Numbered from the stretch's first letter, positions 35,362 through 44,343 are shown. The stretch: 64,000 nt of DNA from Cellulomonas sp. (GCF_015234515.1 NZ_JADGMY010000025.1:81717-145716); one strand, 5' to 3'. Notes: generated by a model from the sequence alone, not told the origin. Program-made: numbers and translations.

Positions 35362-36180
35362 CTACCCGGTGCTGAGCGCGTCGAGAAAGGCGAGCTGCTG
35401 TGCCGCCTGATCCGAACCTGCTGCCGTGTACACGACTATGCGCAGGTCCTCCTCCGAGTGGGCGAATACGTCGCAATCGAGGGTGACATCCCCGAGGACG
35501 GGATGGTGAACAGTCTTCTTCTCGACTCCAAAAGTCTGAGGCGCCGTCGATGCCCATCGTCGTGCGAAGTCTTCCGAGTCGCGTCGCATCTCCTCGACGA
35601 ACCGACGGAACCGCACATCGTGCGGGTACCGACCATAAGAGATCAACAGGTCCGAGACTAACGTAGCCTTGAACCGTTCCCGGTGGCCCAGGTCCGGCAG
35701 TCGGTGGAGGCCGTCGCGGAGGAAAACCAACGCGACAAGGTTCTCACCGAGCTCGGACACGTTGGGGCCGTGGAGGGCAACCCACATAGGATTTCTCGCG
35801 AGAAGAGTCCACGCAGCGTCGTAGACCGCGACCGGACAGCCGTGAAGCTGCCGGGTGATTCGCTGGACGCCCGCGGGGATGTGCTGGGAGATGAATTGCT
35901 GGCTCGGCGGATGGAGGCCGGCCGCGAGATACAAATGATCCCTGTCGTGCCGCGAGACCGAAAGTGCTCGGCACAGCGCCGCCACCACCGCAGCAGACGG
36001 CCGGTCAGCACGCCCCTGTTCCATCTGCACCACATAGTCCACCGACAAGTTCGCCAGCGCGGCGACCTCTTCACGTCGTAATCCTGGAACCCTTCGCCGC
36101 CCCCCGGCCGGATATCCGACGTCCTCGGGCTGCGTGCGCTCACGAAGACCCCGAAGGGCCTTGGCTAATGGTGTCGGCAC
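35362..36180 (-). CDS. XRE-family regulator with MmyB-like ligand-binding domain
   Basis: The 272-residue regulator has an N-terminal helix-turn-helix (LRREEVAALANLSVDYVVQMEQGR, with the XRE pattern across residues 30-60). A C-terminal MmyB-like domain follows (VAVYDAAWTLLARNPMWVALHG, later VHHPVLGDVTLDCDVF), which is thought to bind a fatty-acid-like ligand. Members usually repress a neighbouring gene. Here the divergent SnoaL-like gene starts 150 bp away and is the likely target. ATG start at 36180. Confidence 0.88.
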   Translation of the reverse strand: MPTPLAKALRGLRERTQPEDVGYPAGGRRRVPGLRREEVAALANLSVDYVVQMEQGRADRPSAAVVAALCRALSVSRHDRDHLYLAAGLHPPSQQFISQHIPAGVQRITRQLHGCPVAVYDAAWTLLARNPMWVALHGPNVSELGENLVALVFLRDGLHRLPDLGHRERFKATLVSDLLISYGRYPHDVRFRRFVEEMRRDSEDFARRWASTAPQTFGVEKKTVHHPVLGDVTLDCDVFAHSEEDLRIVVYTAAGSDQAAQQLAFLDALSTG

Positions 36181-36329
36181 CCCACTATCCTCCCCGCGCG
36201 CTTCAGAAGGGTGGTGCTGACAGTACCACGACCCTGCGTGCCTTCCTCGCCTCTGGGAAGCGTCATAGCTTTCTCGACAACGAGCGGCACCCCCTCCGAG
36301 GTGTCGCCGTCCACTCCAAAGGAATGCAC

Positions 36330-36776
36330 ATGACGAACACGCAGCTCACCGCACTGCAGTTGGCCCAGCAGTTCATGAACGCCTTCGCGGGTCGCAATCC
36401 CGAAGCGGCGGCCGCGCTCCTCGCTGAGGACGCCACCCTGACGATTGCACTGGGGATCGATGGCTCTCCCACCCCCTGGTACTTCTTCGACGGACAGACG
36501 CAGGTCCGCGGATACATCGAGGCGGTGGCAGCCAAGTTCGATCGGGTCGCGTTCCTCGATCAGGAGTGGCACGCCAGCATGGACGGTCGCACTGCGTTCA
36601 TGGAGGCACGCGGTGACATCCTGTCATCCGCGGAAGGGCTCGAGTACCGCAACGTGTACGTGTTCAAGATCGAGGTCAGCGATGGCCTTGTCGCCCGCGT
36701 CACCGAGTACGCGAACCCGGTCACCTACGCCAACCTCGGCATCAAGGACAGCGAGACCGAGGCCGCAGCTCGCTGA
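36330..36776 (+). CDS. SnoaL-like (NTF2-fold) protein
   Basis: The 148-residue protein shows the SnoaL/NTF2 layout. An N-terminal helix ALQLAQQFMNAFAGRNPEAAAALLAEDATLT is followed by a strand-rich part (WYFFDGQTQVRGYIEAVAAKF) and a closing strand YRNVYVFKIEVSDGLVARVTEYANPVTYA. Family members are small hydrolases, isomerases or ligand-binding proteins, often for polyketide- or steroid-like compounds. The start at 36330 has an AAAGGA site at 8 nt. It is divergent from the XRE regulator and ends before a hairpin terminator. Confidence 0.82.
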   Translation: MTNTQLTALQLAQQFMNAFAGRNPEAAAALLAEDATLTIALGIDGSPTPWYFFDGQTQVRGYIEAVAAKFDRVAFLDQEWHASMDGRTAFMEARGDILSSAEGLEYRNVYVFKIEVSDGLVARVTEYANPVTYANLGIKDSETEAAAR

Positions 36777-36793
36777 CGCAGTGAGCCTTGTGA

Positions 36794-36835
36794 GTGTGAC
36801 CCCAGACCGAGCACACCTTCGGCCTGGGGTCACAC
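36794..36835 (+). terminator. Terminator after the SnoaL-like gene
   Basis: GTGTGACCCCAG (36794-36805) pairs perfectly with CTGGGGTCACAC (36824-36835), and the stem is extended inward by CCG/CGG with a mismatch. It begins 18 bp after the stop of the SnoaL-like gene. Confidence 0.75.
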
Positions 36836-36881
36836 CACCCGCATGGACTGCGCGGCTCTCCACCTGCAGGATCGGCGGCTC

Positions 36882-36967
36882 CTGCCGTTGTTCACGCTCC
36901 TCGACCCGACGACAGCTCCCTCTCGGAGTGGACGGCGGACGACGGGCGCTCGGTCGAGGTCGGCTGA
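36882..36967 (+). pseudogene. Remnant of a sulfurtransferase (rhodanese) gene
   Basis: The first part encodes LPLFTLLDP and the second, in another frame, DSSLSEWTADDGRSVEVG followed by a stop. Both match separate parts of the intact sulfurtransferase at 38678-39574 (LPLFTLLDPE and DGSLSEWTADERRPVDVG). The segment between them, including the active-site CGGG loop, is deleted. This is a small relic of a second, mostly lost copy. Confidence 0.7.
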
Positions 36968-37073
36968 GCCTGTTGCCGGGGTCCCGGTCGCCTCGCGGTG
37001 CGCCAGGGCGACGCCCGACCTCGGGCCCGGTGGCGAGGATGGCGCGCCGGTGCCTCGCCACCGGACGCGGGCG

Positions 37074-37934
37074 TCAGAACGTTCCGCGCCAGTCCCGGAT
37101 CGACGCGGCCACCTCGCCGAGGTGCGTCTCGAGCAGGAAGTGCCCCGCGTCGAGCAGCTCGACCCGCGCGCCGGGCGCGTCCCGCAGGAACGCCTCGGCG
37201 CCGGCCGCCGCGAAGATCTCGTCGTTGCGGCCCCAGATGGCGAGCACCGGGACGCCGGACGTGCGGAGCCAGTCGTGCAGCGCGGGGTAGAGGTCGCGGT
37301 TGCTCGCGTAGTCGCGGAAGAGGTCCAGCTGGACGAGGTCCTGGCCGGGTCGCTCCAGCAGCGTGATGTCGTGCTCCCAGGCGTCGGGGTCGACCAGTGT
37401 CGGATCCGGCACGCCGTGCGTGTACTGCCACTCGACCGCCGCCCGACCCAGCGCGGGGCGCAGCGCGTCCCGGGTGCTCGCCGTGCGGTGCGCCGCGTCC
37501 GCCCAGATCGGCTCCCAGAAGTCCGGGACGAAGCCCTCCTCGTACGCGTTGCCGTTCTGCGAGATGACGCCCTCGACGGCGGTGGGGTCGGCCAGTGCGA
37601 GGCGCCAGGCGATCGGTGCGCCGTAGTCCTGGACGTACACGGTGTACCGCTCGACGCCGAGTGCCTTGACGAACGCGGCGGTCACGTCGGCGAGGGCGTC
37701 GAAGGTGTAGTCGAAGTCCTCGGCGGACGGTGCCGACGAGCGGCCGAACCCGATGTGGTCCGGGGCGATGACGCGGTACGTGTCCGACAGGGCCGGGATG
37801 AGGTGGCGGAACATGTGCGAGCTCGTCGGGTACCCGTGCAGGAGCAGGATCACCGGGGCGTCCTGCGGCCCCGCCTCGCGGTAGAACACCTCGAGCCCGC
37901 TGACGGTGACGGTGCGGTGGTGCGTCCGGAACAT
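37074..37934 (-). CDS. Alpha/beta hydrolase, epoxide hydrolase/haloalkane dehalogenase-like
   Basis: The 286-residue alpha/beta hydrolase has the oxyanion motif HGYPTSS. Its nucleophile is Asp, in YVQDYGAPI, rather than Ser, which points to the epoxide hydrolase/haloalkane dehalogenase group. An acid Asp lies in WGRNDEIF and the catalytic His in DAGHFLLE. No signal peptide is present, so it is cytosolic. The substrate is unknown. It is divergent from a CGNR zinc-finger regulator, and an inverted repeat lies in the gap, so that regulator may control it. Confidence 0.88.
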   Translation of the reverse strand: MFRTHHRTVTVSGLEVFYREAGPQDAPVILLLHGYPTSSHMFRHLIPALSDTYRVIAPDHIGFGRSSAPSAEDFDYTFDALADVTAAFVKALGVERYTVYVQDYGAPIAWRLALADPTAVEGVISQNGNAYEEGFVPDFWEPIWADAAHRTASTRDALRPALGRAAVEWQYTHGVPDPTLVDPDAWEHDITLLERPGQDLVQLDLFRDYASNRDLYPALHDWLRTSGVPVLAIWGRNDEIFAAAGAEAFLRDAPGARVELLDAGHFLLETHLGEVAASIRDWRGTF

Positions 37935-37935
37935 G

Positions 37936-37967
37936 GCTAACCCCTAACAGTTGAGTAAGTGGTTAGC
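37936..37967. promoter_or_regulatory. Inverted repeat between hydrolase and CGNR regulator
   Basis: GCTAACC (37936-37942) and GGTTAGC (37961-37967) form a perfect 7-bp inverted repeat around an 18-bp, AT-richer centre. It lies directly upstream of the hydrolase ATG in the roughly 100-bp divergent gap. It is a candidate operator for the CGNR protein. Confidence 0.45.
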
Positions 37968-38037
37968 GGACCGTAGCATCGGGTCGTGACGTCGGCAACG
38001 GTCGACGTGGAGCCGGTGGGCGTTGGAGGGTGGGGGG

Positions 38038-38538
38038 ATGGTGGAGGACGAGGACCTGCTGCTGGCGGTGCTCAACAGCAGCCCTGTCGTCGACGGCGCG
38101 GTCACCGAACAGCTCGAGGGAGCGGCGGGGCGCGAGCTCCTCGCCTGCTTCGGGGGAGCGGGATCGGCGTCCGAGCTGGCGAGCGTCCGGCGAGCCCGTG
38201 CTGCCCTGCACGCGGTGATCCGGGGGCAGGGCGACGCGCAGGAGCAGCTGGCCGCGGTGCTCCGCAACGCCTCTCTCGTGCCGGAGGTGACGGCGACGGG
38301 CGTCCGGTGGGAGCTCAGTGCCCCGGCGGACGAGCGGCTCGCGGCGCGCGCTGTCATGGCCTGGTCGCGGGTCCAGCAGCAGCTGCCCGGGCGCCTGCGC
38401 CCGTGCGCGAACGACGAGTGCAACCTGTTCCTGGTGGACCACAGCCGTCCCGGCACCGCGAAGTGGTGCTCCATGGCGGTGTGCGGCAACCGGATGAAGG
38501 TCCGCAGCCACGCGGAGCGCGCCCGCCGCGGGGCGTGA
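38038..38538 (+). CDS. CGNR zinc-finger (ABATE domain) regulator
   Basis: The 166-residue protein has an N-terminal ABATE-type helical domain. The C-terminal CGNR zinc finger reads RPCANDECNLFLVDHSR followed by KWCSMAVCGNRMKVRSH, giving four Cys and the hallmark CGNR. These proteins are presumed DNA-binding regulators. It is read from ATG 38038. It is divergent from the alpha/beta hydrolase and is probably its regulator. Confidence 0.88.
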   Translation: MVEDEDLLLAVLNSSPVVDGAVTEQLEGAAGRELLACFGGAGSASELASVRRARAALHAVIRGQGDAQEQLAAVLRNASLVPEVTATGVRWELSAPADERLAARAVMAWSRVQQQLPGRLRPCANDECNLFLVDHSRPGTAKWCSMAVCGNRMKVRSHAERARRGA

Positions 38539-38677
38539 GCAGTCAGGCTTCGGCCTGCACCAGCCGCTCCGCGTCACGGCGCGTTCGCTCGTGGACGTGA
38601 CCGTTGCACTCCCGGTCGTCTACCGATTCGCGTAGCGTCGAGGAGACGCCGACTCGACCTCTCCGAGGAGACCGCAC

Positions 38678-39574
38678 ATGGCACCCGCTCTGCCCGCCCT
38701 CCTCACTCCTGAGGCCCTGCACGCCGCACTCACCGCGAGCACCGTGCCCCTGCTCGTGCTCGACGCCTCCGCCGCGCTCGCCACGCACGGCGAGGCTGAG
38801 CCGTACACCGCGGAGCCGCTGAGGGAGCAGTACCTCGAGGCGCACGTGCCCGGGGCCGCATTCGTCGACGTGACGCACGAGCTGTCGGACACCAGCGCCC
38901 CGCAGCTGTTCACCGTGCCGTCGCCCGAGGTGCTCGCGGCGGCGTTCGGCGCGCTCGGGGTCGGGGACGACACGCACGTCGTCGTCTACGACACCGTCGG
39001 CTCCGCGTGGGCGACCCGCGTGTGGTGGCTGCTGCGCTGGCTCGGGCACGACGAGGTCTCCGTGCTCGACGGTGGGCTGGCTACCTGGCAGGCGGCCGGG
39101 TTCGCCGTCGCGTCCGGCGCGGCCGACGACGAGGCCGCACGTGCGACGCCCGCGACGCTGACGCCGCGTGAGCGTCCGGAGCTGCTGGCGACGCTGCCGC
39201 AGGTCGAGCAGATCTCGTCCGGGGCCGTCGGGGGCCGGCTGGTCAACGCCCTCGACCCCGCGACGTTCCGCGGCGAGCAGGAGGTCAGCCCGTACCCCCG
39301 CCGCGGCCGCATCCCCGGGAGCCTCAACCTGCCGCTGTTCACGCTCCTCGACCCGGAGACCGGCCAGTTCCTGCCCGCCGACGAGCTCCGCGACCGGCTG
39401 CAGGCCGGCGGTGTGCTCGACTCCGGGGGTGCCGTGACCTACTGCGGCGGCGGCATCGCCGCGACCGTGCCCGCGTTCGCGGCGTTCGTCACCGCCGGCG
39501 CCGAGGTCGCGGTCTACGACGGGTCGCTCTCGGAGTGGACCGCCGACGAGCGGCGGCCGGTCGACGTCGGGTGA
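38678..39574 (+). CDS. sseA: Thiosulfate/3-mercaptopyruvate sulfurtransferase (two rhodanese domains)
   Basis: The 298-residue enzyme has an inactive N-terminal rhodanese domain (HVPGAAFVDVTHELSD, VVYDTVGSAWATRVWWLLRWLGH, LDGG). A catalytic C-terminal domain has YPRRGRIPGSLNLP and the active loop TYCGGGIAAT with the persulfide-forming Cys. It moves sulfur from thiosulfate or mercaptopyruvate to an acceptor in the cytosol. The loop CGGGIA does not by itself settle which donor. Its stop overlaps the GTG of the next hydrolase gene, so the two form an operon. A relic of a second copy lies at 36882. Confidence 0.92.
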   Translation: MAPALPALLTPEALHAALTASTVPLLVLDASAALATHGEAEPYTAEPLREQYLEAHVPGAAFVDVTHELSDTSAPQLFTVPSPEVLAAAFGALGVGDDTHVVVYDTVGSAWATRVWWLLRWLGHDEVSVLDGGLATWQAAGFAVASGAADDEAARATPATLTPRERPELLATLPQVEQISSGAVGGRLVNALDPATFRGEQEVSPYPRRGRIPGSLNLPLFTLLDPETGQFLPADELRDRLQAGGVLDSGGAVTYCGGGIAATVPAFAAFVTAGAEVAVYDGSLSEWTADERRPVDVG

Positions 39575-40443
39575 GCGAGGGCCCTGACGCGGGCCGGATC
39601 GCCTTCGCCGGAGCGGACGGCACCGCGCTGGTCGGGCACCTGACCGGTGCGGGGGAGCCCCTCGTGTGCGTGCCCGGCGGCCCGATGCAGGCATCGAGGT
39701 ACCTAGGCGATCTCGGCGGGCTGGCGTCGCGTCGGTCCATGCTCCTGCTGGACCTGCGCGGCACGGGCGGCTCGGACGCGCCGAACGACCCCACCACCTA
39801 CCGCTGCGACCGCCAGGTCGACGACCTCGAGGCGCTGCGTACGCGGCTGGGTGTCGACCACGTCGACCTGCTCGCCCACTCGGCAGGCGCGGCCGTCGCG
39901 GTCCTGTACGCGGTGCGGTACCCCGAGCGGGTCCGCACCCTCGTGCTCGTGACGCCGAGCCCGCGGGCGGTGGGCGTCGCGGTCGCCGATGCGGACCGTC
40001 GCGCGGTGGCGGGTCGTCGTCGTGCGGAGCCCTGGTTCCCCGCGGCGTGGGCCGCGTTCGAGCGCATCTGGTCCGGTGACGCCAGGCCCCCCGACGCGGA
40101 CGCGATCACGCCGTTCCTCCACGGGCGCTGGGACGACGAGCGCCGCGCCCTGCTCCCGGCGCTCGACGCGGGGCGCAACGACGCAGCGGCGACCGCCTAC
40201 TACCCCGACGACCTCGACGTCGACGGCACCCGGGCCGGCCTCGCCGCCGTGCGCGCCCCCGTCCTGCTGCTCGCGGGCGAGCGCGACGTCGCGCTGCCGC
40301 CGGACCGCGCGGCCGACTACGCGGCCGTCTTCCCGCGAGTCACGCTCGCCGTGCAGCCCGGCGCAGGCCACTACCCCTGGCTCGACGACCCCGCCTGGTT
40401 CGTTCGTGCGGTGGGTGCGCACCTCGACGACCGGGGCTCCTGA
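39571..40443 (+). CDS. Alpha/beta hydrolase (proline iminopeptidase-like)
   Basis: The 290-residue hydrolase starts with a GTG overlapping the sulfurtransferase stop. It has CVPGGPMQASRYLGDL (oxyanion region), LDLRGTGGSD, the nucleophile elbow AHSAGAA with Ser, an acid Asp in GERDVALP and the catalytic His in GAGHYPW. The LRGTGGSD and GGP motifs resemble prolyl iminopeptidases and related esterases. No signal peptide is visible. The true substrate is unknown. Confidence 0.85.
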   Translation: MSEGPDAGRIAFAGADGTALVGHLTGAGEPLVCVPGGPMQASRYLGDLGGLASRRSMLLLDLRGTGGSDAPNDPTTYRCDRQVDDLEALRTRLGVDHVDLLAHSAGAAVAVLYAVRYPERVRTLVLVTPSPRAVGVAVADADRRAVAGRRRAEPWFPAAWAAFERIWSGDARPPDADAITPFLHGRWDDERRALLPALDAGRNDAAATAYYPDDLDVDGTRAGLAAVRAPVLLLAGERDVALPPDRAADYAAVFPRVTLAVQPGAGHYPWLDDPAWFVRAVGAHLDDRGS

Positions 40444-40670
40444 ACCCCACTGACGACGACGAGACCACGTCCGCGTTCCGCCTGCCGCTTCGCAGGTGGC
40501 GGGCACGCAGGCGGGCCTTTGGTCCTGCGGATCCACGTCGTGCGCTGTCGATGCCACTGGTGCGCGGCCCGCCCGGTCGTTTCGCACCGGGACGCTCGTC
40601 GACCCCTGTCGACGGCGCCGGCCGCGCACGGGTCGGGCACCGGCGCCCGGCCTCGCGGAGGAGGTGTGAC

Positions 40671-42305
40671 GTGGAGTTCGACCACACGTACGACGTCGTC
40701 GTCGTCGGCACGGGAGGGGCGGGGCTCGCGACGGCGATGGGTGCCGTCGACGAGGGCCTGTCCGTGCTACTGCTGGAGAGCACGGACAAGTGGGGTGGCT
40801 CGACGGCGATGTCGGGCGGTGGCATGTGGCTGCCGAACAACCCGCTCATGGCCCGTGCGGGGGCGGCCGACTCCCGCGAGGACGCGCTCGCGTACCTCGA
40901 GGCGACGGTCGGCGACGAGGGTCGTGCGGCGTCCCGTGCCCGCAAGGAGGCGTTCGTCGACGGCGTCGAGGACCTGGTGACGACCGCGGAGAAGAACGGG
41001 GTGGTGTTCGCGCGGGCCGCGGACTACCCCGACTACTACCCGGAGCTGCCCGGCGGGCGGATCGGGCGGGCGATCGAGGTCAAGCCGCTGGACTCCAAGC
41101 TGCTCGGCTCGTGGTGGAAGTCGCTGCGCGGTGCGATCCCGCTGCCGGCCAAGACGGACGACGTGTGGCTGCTCGGCCGCGCCTGGTCGACCCCGAGCGG
41201 GATGGTCCGCGGTGCGCAGGTCGTGTTCCGGATCCTCGGCGGTGTGGTCACGGGCAAGCGGCTCGTGGGCATCGGCAACGCCTTCGCCACCGCGTTCGGG
41301 CACGCGGTGCTCGTGAAGCACCAGGTGCCGCTGTGGCTCGACAGCCCTCTGGAGGACCTGGTCGTCGTCGACGGCCGTGTCGCTGGCGTCCGGGTGTCCC
41401 GCGACGGCAAGGAGGTCACGGTGGGTGCGCGCCGCGGCGTCATGATCGCGGCGGGCGGGTTCGACGCGAACTCGCAGTGGCGGCGGGAGCACCACGGCAT
41501 CGAGCACGCGACGTCGGGCAACCCGGGGAACATCGGCGCGGCGATCGAGATCGCGCAGCGCAACGGCGCGGACCTGGAGCTCATGGACGACGCGTGGTGG
41601 GGGGCGTCGGTCGCGCCCGTGGCGGGCGGTGCGCCGTCGTTCATCGTCGGGGAGCGGTCGATGCCGTACTCGATCATGGTGGACAAGGCCGGGGCGCGGT
41701 TCGCCAACGAGTCGGAGTCGTACGTCGACCTCGGTCACCACATGCTCGAGCACGACAAGGGCGTCGGTCCGTACTGGCTCGTCGCGGACGCACGCCACGC
41801 GCGGCGCTACCTGCGGACGTTCGCGCTGGACCCGCGCGCGAACCGTGCGATGACCGAGCAGGGGATCACGGTGAAGGCCCGGACCCTGGCGGAGCTCGCC
41901 GACGCGACCGGCATGGACCCCGAGACCCTGCGCGCCACCGTCGCCCGGTTCAACGGGTTCACCCGTGCCGGCATCGACGGCGACTTCGCTCGCGGGAACT
42001 CCGCGTACGACCGCTACTACGGTGACCCGACGGTCCACCCGAACCCGAACCTGGGCCCGATCGAGAAGGGCCCGTTCACGGCGTTCCGCGTCGTCCTGGG
42101 TGACCTGGGCACCAAGGGCGGCATCGTCACGGACGAGCGGGCGCGGGCGCTGCGCGCGGACGGCTCGGTGATCGAGGGCCTGTACGCGGCGGGCAACGTG
42201 TCGGCCTCCGTGATGGGCCGCACCTACCCCGGTCCGGGCTCGACGATCGGTCCGGCGGCCGTGTTCGGTCTGGTGGCCGCCCGGGACATGGCGACCCGCG
42301 GCTGA
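40671..42305 (+). CDS. FAD-dependent 3-ketosteroid delta-1-dehydrogenase-like flavoprotein
   Basis: The 544-residue flavoprotein begins at GTG behind GGAGGAGG. It has the FAD dinucleotide motif VVVVGTGGAGLATA, then WGGSTAMSGGGMWLPNN and, near the C-terminus, YAAGNVSASVMGRTYPGPGSTIGPA. These are hallmarks of KstD/fumarate-reductase-like enzymes. KstD introduces a 1,2 double bond in 3-ketosteroid ring A. No steroid degradation cluster is present, so the real substrate may be another 3-keto compound. It is followed by a strong bidirectional terminator. Confidence 0.85.
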   Translation: MEFDHTYDVVVVGTGGAGLATAMGAVDEGLSVLLLESTDKWGGSTAMSGGGMWLPNNPLMARAGAADSREDALAYLEATVGDEGRAASRARKEAFVDGVEDLVTTAEKNGVVFARAADYPDYYPELPGGRIGRAIEVKPLDSKLLGSWWKSLRGAIPLPAKTDDVWLLGRAWSTPSGMVRGAQVVFRILGGVVTGKRLVGIGNAFATAFGHAVLVKHQVPLWLDSPLEDLVVVDGRVAGVRVSRDGKEVTVGARRGVMIAAGGFDANSQWRREHHGIEHATSGNPGNIGAAIEIAQRNGADLELMDDAWWGASVAPVAGGAPSFIVGERSMPYSIMVDKAGARFANESESYVDLGHHMLEHDKGVGPYWLVADARHARRYLRTFALDPRANRAMTEQGITVKARTLAELADATGMDPETLRATVARFNGFTRAGIDGDFARGNSAYDRYYGDPTVHPNPNLGPIEKGPFTAFRVVLGDLGTKGGIVTDERARALRADGSVIEGLYAAGNVSASVMGRTYPGPGSTIGPAAVFGLVAARDMATRG

Positions 42306-42315
42306 CGTGTCCGAG

Positions 42316-42352
42316 GGTGAGGGCGTGGGCCGGTGCGGCCCACGCCCTCACC
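42316..42352. terminator. Bidirectional terminator
   Basis: A perfect 16-bp stem GGTGAGGGCGTGGGCC and its reverse complement enclose a GGTGC loop. It lies between the KstD-like gene on the plus strand and the Clp-N gene on the minus strand, which converge here. Confidence 0.85.
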
Positions 42353-42394
42353 CCTGCGTCGGTGGTCGGGGGTGTCGACGGCGGGCCGTGCGAC

Positions 42395-43000
42395 TCAGTC
42401 GGCGACGATCGTCCGCCCGAAGAACCGGTGGACGAGCCGGGTGAACAGGCTGGTCGGGGCCTTGGCCGGCCACGCGGGCGCCTCGGTGCCGGCCGGCACG
42501 GCGGCGGACAGGACCGCCGTGCGCACGCCGTCGGGGTCGATCCCCATCGCGCGGAGCAGGTGTGGCGAGCGTGCGGGCTGCTCCAGGACGGCGAGCCACA
42601 GGACCGTGCTGCCCACCTTGCCCTCCTTCGGCACGACGCCGGTCTTGCGCAGGTGCGCCCACTTCGCGGACGCCTGGTTCAGCGCCGACTGCAGCTCGGG
42701 CAGGTGCTTGAGGCGGGGCTGCCGACCGGCCGTCGCCCCGGTGCTCACCGTGGGGTCGGGGGCGGCGAGGCCCAGCCGGGCCAGGTGGGGTGCGTCGTCC
42801 AGGGCGCCACGCACGGCGTCCCGCACCGCTGCGGGCGTCAGGGCGGGGAACGACCCGACGACCTGACGCGTCAGCTCGTCGTCGGCGACGAGGAGCCCGA
42901 GCAGGACGTGCTCAGAGCCGTAGGCGCGCGCGCCCAGGGCGGTCGCCTCGGCCTGCGTCGCCGTCATCGCCGTGGCGAACGTGTCGTCATAGATCAGCAT
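42395..43000 (-). CDS. Clp N-terminal domain protein
   Basis: The 201-residue protein has two Clp-N-type helical repeats. The first is YDDTFATAMTATQAEATALGARAYGSEHVLLGLLVADD and the second, weaker one is around GSTVLWLAVLEQPARSPHLLRAMGID. Clp-N normally sits on ClpA/ClpC and binds substrates or adaptors; free-standing members lack the ATPase. It overlaps the upstream HTH gene by 14 bp, so the pair is co-expressed. It may modulate the Clp protease or act as a partner of the HTH protein. Confidence 0.88.
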   Translation of the reverse strand: MLIYDDTFATAMTATQAEATALGARAYGSEHVLLGLLVADDELTRQVVGSFPALTPAAVRDAVRGALDDAPHLARLGLAAPDPTVSTGATAGRQPRLKHLPELQSALNQASAKWAHLRKTGVVPKEGKVGSTVLWLAVLEQPARSPHLLRAMGIDPDGVRTAVLSAAVPAGTEAPAWPAKAPTSLFTRLVHRFFGRTIVAD

Positions 43001-43229
43001 CGCTGCTCCATCTGCGTGCGCCGCGGGGTCGGGTGTGCTTCTTGTGGACGGTCTGGCGGGTCACCTGGAGCTCCGCGGCGATGTCAGCCCAGGACATGCC
43101 CTGCTCCCGGGCGCGCGCCACGTGCAGGTCCTCGAGCCTGTCCGCCAGGCGGTGCAGGGCGAGGACGGTCCGCAGCCCGTCACGAGGGTCGTCCGTCAGC
43201 GCGGCTGCTTCCACCTGCCTGAGGTCCAT
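42987..43229 (-). CDS. Small helix-turn-helix protein
   Basis: The 80-residue protein has a helical N-terminal part (LRTVLALHRLADRLEDLHVARAREQG) and a helix-turn-helix, MSWADIAAELQVTRQTVHKKH, where the second helix is the likely recognition helix. It precedes and overlaps the Clp-N gene by 14 bp, a pairing often seen in actinobacteria. It probably regulates its own operon. Confidence 0.85.
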   Translation of the reverse strand: MDLRQVEAAALTDDPRDGLRTVLALHRLADRLEDLHVARAREQGMSWADIAAELQVTRQTVHKKHTRPRGARRWSSDADL

Positions 43230-43291
43230 GGGTGTCAGCCTGGTCTGACACCCATGCGGATGTCAACCCAGTCTGACACTGCTCATAGTCG

Positions 43292-43669
43292 TCATGCCTC
43301 GGCGTTCTCCTGGATCATCACCGGTGACGCGTGGATGCACACCATCCGCAGGACGCCGTGGCCGGTGTTGGTGAACCGGTGCCAGGTGTCGGGCGGCACG
43401 ACGGCGGTGTCACCCACCCTGGCGACGACCTCGTGGTCACCGATGCGGATGGTGGCCTCGCCCTCCAGGACGACCCACGTCTCGGTGTACGGGTGCCGGT
43501 GCAGCGTCGGCCCCTGCCCCGGGTCGTTGTCGACGAGGAAGAAGCTGACGCCGGAGCCGTGGTGCACGCCCTCGAACCGCAGCGTGCGGCCACGCCCCAG
43601 GCGCAGGGCCTCGGCAGGGATCACCGCGGGGCTCACCGCGGGGTTCGGAGCTTCGTCATCTGCGGGCAC
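43292..43669 (-). CDS. Cupin-domain protein (paralogue 1)
   Basis: The 125-residue cupin has the first motif HRHPYTETWVVLEGEATI with three metal ligands (His, His, Glu) and the second motif PPDTWHRFTN. This is a single-domain, probably metal-binding barrel. The function could be a sugar epimerase, dioxygenase or sensor. A close paralogue of the same size lies at 48735-49109, and most of their residues are identical. The GTG start at 43669 follows a GGAG. Confidence 0.88.
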   Translation of the reverse strand: MPADDEAPNPAVSPAVIPAEALRLGRGRTLRFEGVHHGSGVSFFLVDNDPGQGPTLHRHPYTETWVVLEGEATIRIGDHEVVARVGDTAVVPPDTWHRFTNTGHGVLRMVCIHASPVMIQENAEA

Positions 43670-43752
43670 GGGCTCGCTCCTCTGCGTCGCTCGATGGTTC
43701 CACCGTACGGCGGCCTCGGAGCACGGGGTGCCGTATCCGGCAGCCGACGCCG

Positions 43753-44343
43753 TCACGGCACCAGCGGCAGCCGCAGGAGCCGCCGTGCCAGGCCGCCGGA
43801 CCGCGAGTCCGTCTCGACGACCCGCTCGAAGCCCGCGGACTCGAAGAGCCCTGTCGTGCCGACGTACGCGAGTGCCGCGCTGATCCGGCCGCCCTCCGGG
43901 TCGACGGGGTAGGCCTCGAGCATCGGCGCCCCCTGCGAGCGGGCGTAGTCGATCGCACCGTCGAGCAGGTGCCGGGCCAGCCCCTGGCGGCGGAACCCGG
44001 GCCGGACGACGAGGCACACGACGCTCCACACCGGGACGTCGTCCACGGTGGGGATCGTCCGCGACCGGGCGAGGCGGTGGTGGCTGCTGCGCGGGCTCAC
44101 CGAGCACCACCCGGCCGGCTCGCCGTCGACGTAGGCGACGACGCCCGGCGGCGTCCCCTCCTCCGCGTACCGGCGCAGCCGCGCCGGGCGGTCCGGGCCG
44201 GTGAGGCCGCGGAACTCCTGGTTCGGGACCCGGTAGCTGAGGCACCAGCACGCGGCCGCGTCGGGGTCGCGCGGCGCGAGGACGACTGCGACGTCGTCGA
44301 AACGCTCGACGGTGGCGGGATGCACCTCAACGGTGGGCGTCAC
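43753..44343 (-). CDS. GNAT family N-acetyltransferase
   Basis: The 196-residue protein has the GNAT core: VVAYVDGEPAGWCSVSPR (strands), VWSVVCLVVRPGFRRQGLARHLLDGAIDYARSQG with the acetyl-CoA loop RRQGLA, and GTTGLFESAGFERV at the end. The N-terminal CWCLSYR segment is typical of a known subgroup of actinobacterial GNATs. The substrate is unknown. The GTG start at 44343 was preferred over the longer frame. Confidence 0.88.
   Translation of the reverse strand: MTPTVEVHPATVERFDDVAVVLAPRDPDAAACWCLSYRVPNQEFRGLTGPDRPARLRRYAEEGTPPGVVAYVDGEPAGWCSVSPRSSHHRLARSRTIPTVDDVPVWSVVCLVVRPGFRRQGLARHLLDGAIDYARSQGAPMLEAYPVDPEGGRISAALAYVGTTGLFESAGFERVVETDSRSGGLARRLLRLPLVP

Noticed and set aside
38678..40443. 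Sulfurtransferase and hydrolase as part of a larger sulfur or steroid cluster with the KstD-like gene
   Set aside because: A 227-bp gap and the unrelated functions give no support beyond proximity.
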